A stretch of 35,653 nt of DNA, taken from JAVBPA01 sp031549925 (GTDB lineage: Bacteria > Bacillota > Clostridia > Oscillospirales > CAG-272). The DNA lies in contig JAVBPA010000119.1 of assembly GCA_031549925.1 (NCBI GenBank), forward strand, positions 1 through 35,653. The letters are read 5' to 3'. The first letter of the stretch is position 1. Every line of letters begins with the position of its first letter. The translations under genes and the position numbers were made by a program. Below the pieces are notes generated by a model that worked only from the letters and a program-made list of their open reading frames with translations, did not search any database and had not been told where the DNA came from. Shown here piece after piece: positions 32,774 to 35,653 of the stretch.

Positions 32774-33802
32774 TTACGGTAAAAACATTACTTTTTGTTT
32801 AAAAATATCTCTTGATTTCATAACGCCGAAGGCTTCGCTGTAATCCGAAAGAGGATATTTATGCGTTATCAGTTTATCAAGCTCCAGATAGGGCATTAAA
32901 TTCAAAGCCGTACGCCAATCGTTTTTAAATATATTATATCCGCTGTTCCAGGTACCGAAAAGCTTTAATTGTTTGCGGAGTATGTTCCAATATTTTTTTT
33001 GCGGTAAATTTATATCTCCGTAAGGATTTCCCATCAGCACGACGCTTCCGAAAGGCGCTGCCGATTCAAGGCATTGAGAAAGTGCTTCCGAAACTCCGGT
33101 TCCTTCTATTGTAACATTGATTCCGCGGCCTTCCGTTATTTTTTTTATTTCCGCTTCAACATCACATGAAGTACTGTCAATACAATATTCAAATCCAAGT
33201 GATTTTGCGAAATCAAGCTTTGCTTTATCGATATCAACGGCGATAATTTTTTCAGCTCCCATACGGCGGAGTAATTTTAAAAGTATAACTCCGATTGTTC
33301 CCGCACCGAAAACAGCGGCAGTATCTCCAAGCTTGACATTCGCCTGCGATACTGCGTGAACAGCTACCGCAGCGGGTTCGCACATAGCCGCTTCCTCATA
33401 TGATATGTTTTCGGGAATTTCTATTAAATTCCATTTTTTTACCGCAATATATTCCGCAAAACCGCCGTCACGGCGCGATCCGTAATAATCGTAATTCTGA
33501 CACTGCGCATATTCGCCGATTGAGCAAGCGGAGCAGGAGAAGCAGGGAAGCATAGGAAAAACAGCCGCTCTCATGCCGTTTTTTATATTTTCGCATCCGT
33601 TTGCGTCAACAACTTCACCTGAAAATTCGTGTCCGGGAATTGTCGGAAAATGGTATGTTCCCGTTTTATAAACTCTTCCTATATCGCTTCCGCATATACC
33701 GGCAGCTTTTATTTTTATCAGAGCTTCATCTTTTTGGGGAACAGGCGTATCAATTGTAACATATTGCAAATCGCCTATACCTTTTAATACACATGCTTTC
33801 AA
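32774..33802 (-). CDS. Zinc-type dehydrogenase, galactitol-1-phosphate 5-dehydrogenase-like
   Basis: A 342-residue medium-chain dehydrogenase resembling GatD. Catalytic zinc: C37 in GICGSD and H58-E59 in GHEFSGEV. Structural zinc: C87, C90, C93, C101 in PCFSCSACSIGEYAQC. Rossmann motif: VFGAGTIGVILLKLL. The segment KYWNILRKQLKLFGTWNSGY is characteristic of the GatD group. The start is TTG at 33802, since the family opening KACVLKGIGDL begins there and AGGAG lies 11 bases upstream (33814-33818). It is the second gene of the operon. No phosphotransferase (PTS) genes are present in the window, so whether the substrate is phosphorylated is open. Confidence 0.87.
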   Translation of the reverse strand: MKACVLKGIGDLQYVTIDTPVPQKDEALIKIKAAGICGSDIGRVYKTGTYHFPTIPGHEFSGEVVDANGCENIKNGMRAAVFPMLPCFSCSACSIGEYAQCQNYDYYGSRRDGGFAEYIAVKKWNLIEIPENISYEEAAMCEPAAVAVHAVSQANVKLGDTAAVFGAGTIGVILLKLLRRMGAEKIIAVDIDKAKLDFAKSLGFEYCIDSTSCDVEAEIKKITEGRGINVTIEGTGVSEALSQCLESAAPFGSVVLMGNPYGDINLPQKKYWNILRKQLKLFGTWNSGYNIFKNDWRTALNLMPYLELDKLITHKYPLSDYSEAFGVMKSRDIFKQKVMFLP

Positions 33803-33867
33803 TTTATATGGTTCTCCTATTTAAATGAATTATATATTATTTATAAATATAAAATTTTTATAAGTTT

Positions 33868-34773
33868 TTAATAGTTAGTAAAAAAAGGACGCCAAAAATC
33901 CGCGCTTTCACGGAGATCGGAAATGATTCTGAAATCTGTATCATAATGTTCGCGGTGTGAAATTTCAAAAGCAAAAAAGGCATCGGTGCATCCGCTTCTG
34001 CGTACATGATCCATAATTTTTTCGGGTTGTATAATACCATCGCGGTTTGTAGCATCTATAAAAGGTGAATGATTGCTTTTATTGAGTACAGTTTGCTGTA
34101 AATGTATTACAGGTGAAACGCTGCCTAATTCGAGTATCCACGGATAAGGATCGCGTTCGTCCGGGTGCGGCGCGTGCCCGACATCAAGGCAAACACGCAT
34201 CGGAACTCCGCAATTTGAGTTGACACGTGAAAGCAATTCTTTTGTTTCACCGACAGTGTTACCCATTTCACGCGGAACGCTCATAGGTTCAAATATCATG
34301 CTTTCATAGCCCAATTCACGCGCACGGAAGGTCAGTTTTTGCCAGGCGAGAACAGCTTCTTCTATAATATATTCCCGTCTTGATACATTGTTATAATCAG
34401 CGAATGTCAGTATACCGAAATGACTTCCCAAATTTTTTGCTTCAAAGCATGAACCAATTTCAAGAAAACGGACAAACCAATCGTACCATATTTTTCTTGC
34501 TTCCTCTTCTGGGTTCATAAGATGGTTAACTCTTGTCATCGCGGATGTAAAAAGACTCTCTATTTTTATTCCGTAATATTTGGTATATTCGTTAATTTCT
34601 TTAATCTGCTTTTTAATAAAATCATCAGGCCAAAACGGATTTAATAAATCTGCGACCATTTGCACGTAATGTAAATCCAAATCTTCGCTGACAATCCTGC
34701 TCCATTCGCTGGGTTCGATATATTTGTTAATCGCAAATCCTAAATTTATACCTAAACGGTAATTTTCGTTCAT
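33868..34773 (-). CDS. Sugar-phosphate isomerase/epimerase-like TIM barrel
   Basis: A 301-residue protein of the xylose-isomerase-like (AP endonuclease 2) superfamily. The metal-binding pattern is visible: Glu in MIFEPMSV, Asp-His in RVCLDVGHAPHPDERDP, His in PVIHLQQT and Glu in FFAFEISH. LGINLGFAINKYIEPSEW and YVQMVADLLNPFWPDDF open the barrel. Enzymes of this superfamily isomerise or epimerise sugars through a metal centre. First gene of the polyol operon, with a promoter at 34818-34846; the GatD-like gene follows after 65 bases. An interconversion before or after the two dehydrogenase steps is inferred. Confidence 0.82.
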   Translation of the reverse strand: MNENYRLGINLGFAINKYIEPSEWSRIVSEDLDLHYVQMVADLLNPFWPDDFIKKQIKEINEYTKYYGIKIESLFTSAMTRVNHLMNPEEEARKIWYDWFVRFLEIGSCFEAKNLGSHFGILTFADYNNVSRREYIIEEAVLAWQKLTFRARELGYESMIFEPMSVPREMGNTVGETKELLSRVNSNCGVPMRVCLDVGHAPHPDERDPYPWILELGSVSPVIHLQQTVLNKSNHSPFIDATNRDGIIQPEKIMDHVRRSGCTDAFFAFEISHREHYDTDFRIISDLRESADFWRPFFTNY

Positions 34774-34817
34774 TTAATAATCCTTCCGTGTTTTAATTTT
34801 TATAGCAATGATATAAA

Positions 34818-34846
34818 ATTGTAACATAAAAATTGTGATTTTTCAA
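34818..34846 (-). promoter_or_regulatory. Sigma-A promoter, extended -10, for the polyol operon
   Basis: Minus strand TTGAAA (34846-34841), 17-base spacer, TGT-TACAAT (-10 at 34823-34818). The start codon of the first gene is 45 bases downstream. The promoter lies in the short gap behind the upstream hypothetical gene. No CcpA-type cre site was recognised. Confidence 0.7.
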
Positions 34847-34855
34847 CATAAAATA

Positions 34856-35581
34856 TTATGAATTTTTATAGATATAACCGTTTTTGTCACGTCCGCATCT
34901 TGTTACTTCGCCGATATTATATAATAAATTTAAAGCTGACTGCGCGTCATGTTTTGATATGGAAGCTGCTTTGGCAAAAATTTTCGTATTATAAAATTCT
35001 TTCTCCATATCAGGTATAAAATTCTTGTATCCGATAATACCTCCCGCTTTTATTTCGTCTCCGATAAATACGGGTATTCTTTCAACGCGGGTTGACCCGT
35101 GTTTTTTATCTCTGCTCCAGCCGTCAAGCTTTTTATATTCGTCAATATCAACCATAATGACGCTTATGTTAAAATTCGGATGTTTTAAATAATCTTTAAT
35201 CCAAAAAAGTTCGCTGAAAATAGAATAAGGGCTTCCTGTTTTAGGTGAACGGCGTCTTTTAGTTGTTTCTCCGGTTTCGGGATTTACCCATATAAGCCAT
35301 TTTGTTCTTGCGGCAGGGTAAATAATATGTACATTTGTCACATCAAGCAGTTTATCAAGCTTTTTCTTTAAAAAATGAAAATTACCGGTTTGAATTTCTG
35401 TTACCCCGTTATCATTTAATATATCTACAATACAACCCATAAAACGTTTTTCATGATTATTTTCATTCGGTTCGTAATATTTTTTTAAAGCGGCGTGTAA
35501 AGTCCTTTCCCCCAGCGTTCCGAAATGTTCTTTTCTTTCTTGCTTTATATTATCTTCTTTATCAATTATTATTTCATCCAT
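34856..35581 (-). CDS. Conserved hypothetical protein, possible PD-(D/E)xK-like nuclease fold
   Basis: A 241-residue soluble protein of no assigned function. The N-terminal half (FGTLGERTLHAALKKYYEP, then GCIVDILNDNGVTEIQTGNF near 49-68, then LKKKLDKLL) has the order expected for a restriction-endonuclease-like core: a helix with Glu, a strand with Asp (VDI) and a strand with Glu-x-Gln (EIQ). The middle (KWLIWVNPETGETTKRRRSPKTG) is basic. The C-terminal 60 residues (FAKAASISKHDAQSALNLLYNIGEVTRCGRDKNGYIYK) look like a winged helix, suggesting nucleic-acid binding. The nuclease reading is tentative. The ATG at 35581 has GAAGAGA upstream. It seems separate from the polyol operon, which has its own promoter. 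Confidence 0.6.
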   Translation of the reverse strand: MDEIIIDKEDNIKQERKEHFGTLGERTLHAALKKYYEPNENNHEKRFMGCIVDILNDNGVTEIQTGNFHFLKKKLDKLLDVTNVHIIYPAARTKWLIWVNPETGETTKRRRSPKTGSPYSIFSELFWIKDYLKHPNFNISVIMVDIDEYKKLDGWSRDKKHGSTRVERIPVFIGDEIKAGGIIGYKNFIPDMEKEFYNTKIFAKAASISKHDAQSALNLLYNIGEVTRCGRDKNGYIYKNS

Positions 35582-35605
35582 AAATTTTCTCTTCTTTTAA
35601 ATGAT

Positions 35606-35632
35606 AAAACCGGAGTTTTTATATCCGGTTTT
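35606..35632 (-). terminator. Hairpin upstream of the hypothetical gene, probable terminator
   Basis: AAAACCGGA (35606-35614) pairs with TCCGGTTTT (35624-35632) around a 9-base loop. On the minus strand TTTTATC-like bases follow, so it probably ends a gene lying to the right of the window. The last 21 bases show nothing else. Confidence 0.6.
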
Positions 35633-35653
35633 ACGTTTTAGTATTCTGTATTT

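Noticed and set aside
1..35653. tRNA or rRNA genes, insertion sequences, prophage or conjugation genes
   Set aside because: No cloverleaf-like GC-rich segments, transposase motifs, terminal inverted repeats with target duplications, or phage structural genes were recognised.

Overview
The window is low-GC DNA (roughly one third G+C) with dense co-directional operons, strong Shine-Dalgarno sites, frequent TTG starts, sigma-A promoters of the TTGACA-17-TGnTATAAT type, a T-box leader, a group II ECF transporter module, ThrS, ClpE-type and DUF2975/YozG-type genes. Together these point to a Bacillota of class Clostridia. The glycosidases and polyol genes suggest a carbohydrate-fermenting (gut- or rumen-like) lineage. 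No tRNA, rRNA, CRISPR array, IS element or phage gene was seen.

Left part (1-9.9 kb): the 3' portion of a YdhF-like aldo/keto reductase; then, on the minus strand, a heterodimeric ABC exporter (two half-transporters overlapping by 4 nt, one with a degenerate ATP site) followed by an (alpha/alpha)6-type glycosidase; then a GH36 alpha-galactosidase divergent from a two-gene regulator unit (XRE HTH plus stand-alone GyrI-like effector-binding protein). A 45-bp hairpin-forming repeat occurs twice, each time just behind the stop of a glycosidase gene.

Central part (10-24 kb, all plus strand): ruvC-ruvA-ruvB, an RlmI-type methyltransferase, ecfA1-ecfA2-ecfT, truA, a membrane-anchored DUF5711-like protein, a CvpA-family protein, a ClpE-like double AAA+ unfoldase behind an inverted-repeat operator candidate, and a 971-residue P-type ATPase homologue in which every catalytic motif is altered. 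This intact pseudo-ATPase is the most unusual gene in the window.

Right part (24-35.6 kb): a DUF2975 membrane protein with its YozG-like HTH partner; a 72-residue TM2 membrane protein that appears to start at ATT; thrS with a T-box leader; an uncharacterised overlapping pair (DUF6323/DUF6179-like) whose promoter faces the thrS promoter; a PHP phosphoesterase; a flavin/PNPOx-fold protein; and a four-gene minus-strand operon (TIM-barrel isomerase, two zinc-type medium-chain dehydrogenases, Rpe-like epimerase) that looks like a polyol or uncommon-sugar route. A conserved nuclease-like hypothetical protein closes the window.

Three unrelated intergenic sequences are tandem arrays with exactly the same 17-bp period (before ruvC, before the DUF2975 gene, before the YozG-like gene). 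Domain calls come from reading the translations; no database search was possible.
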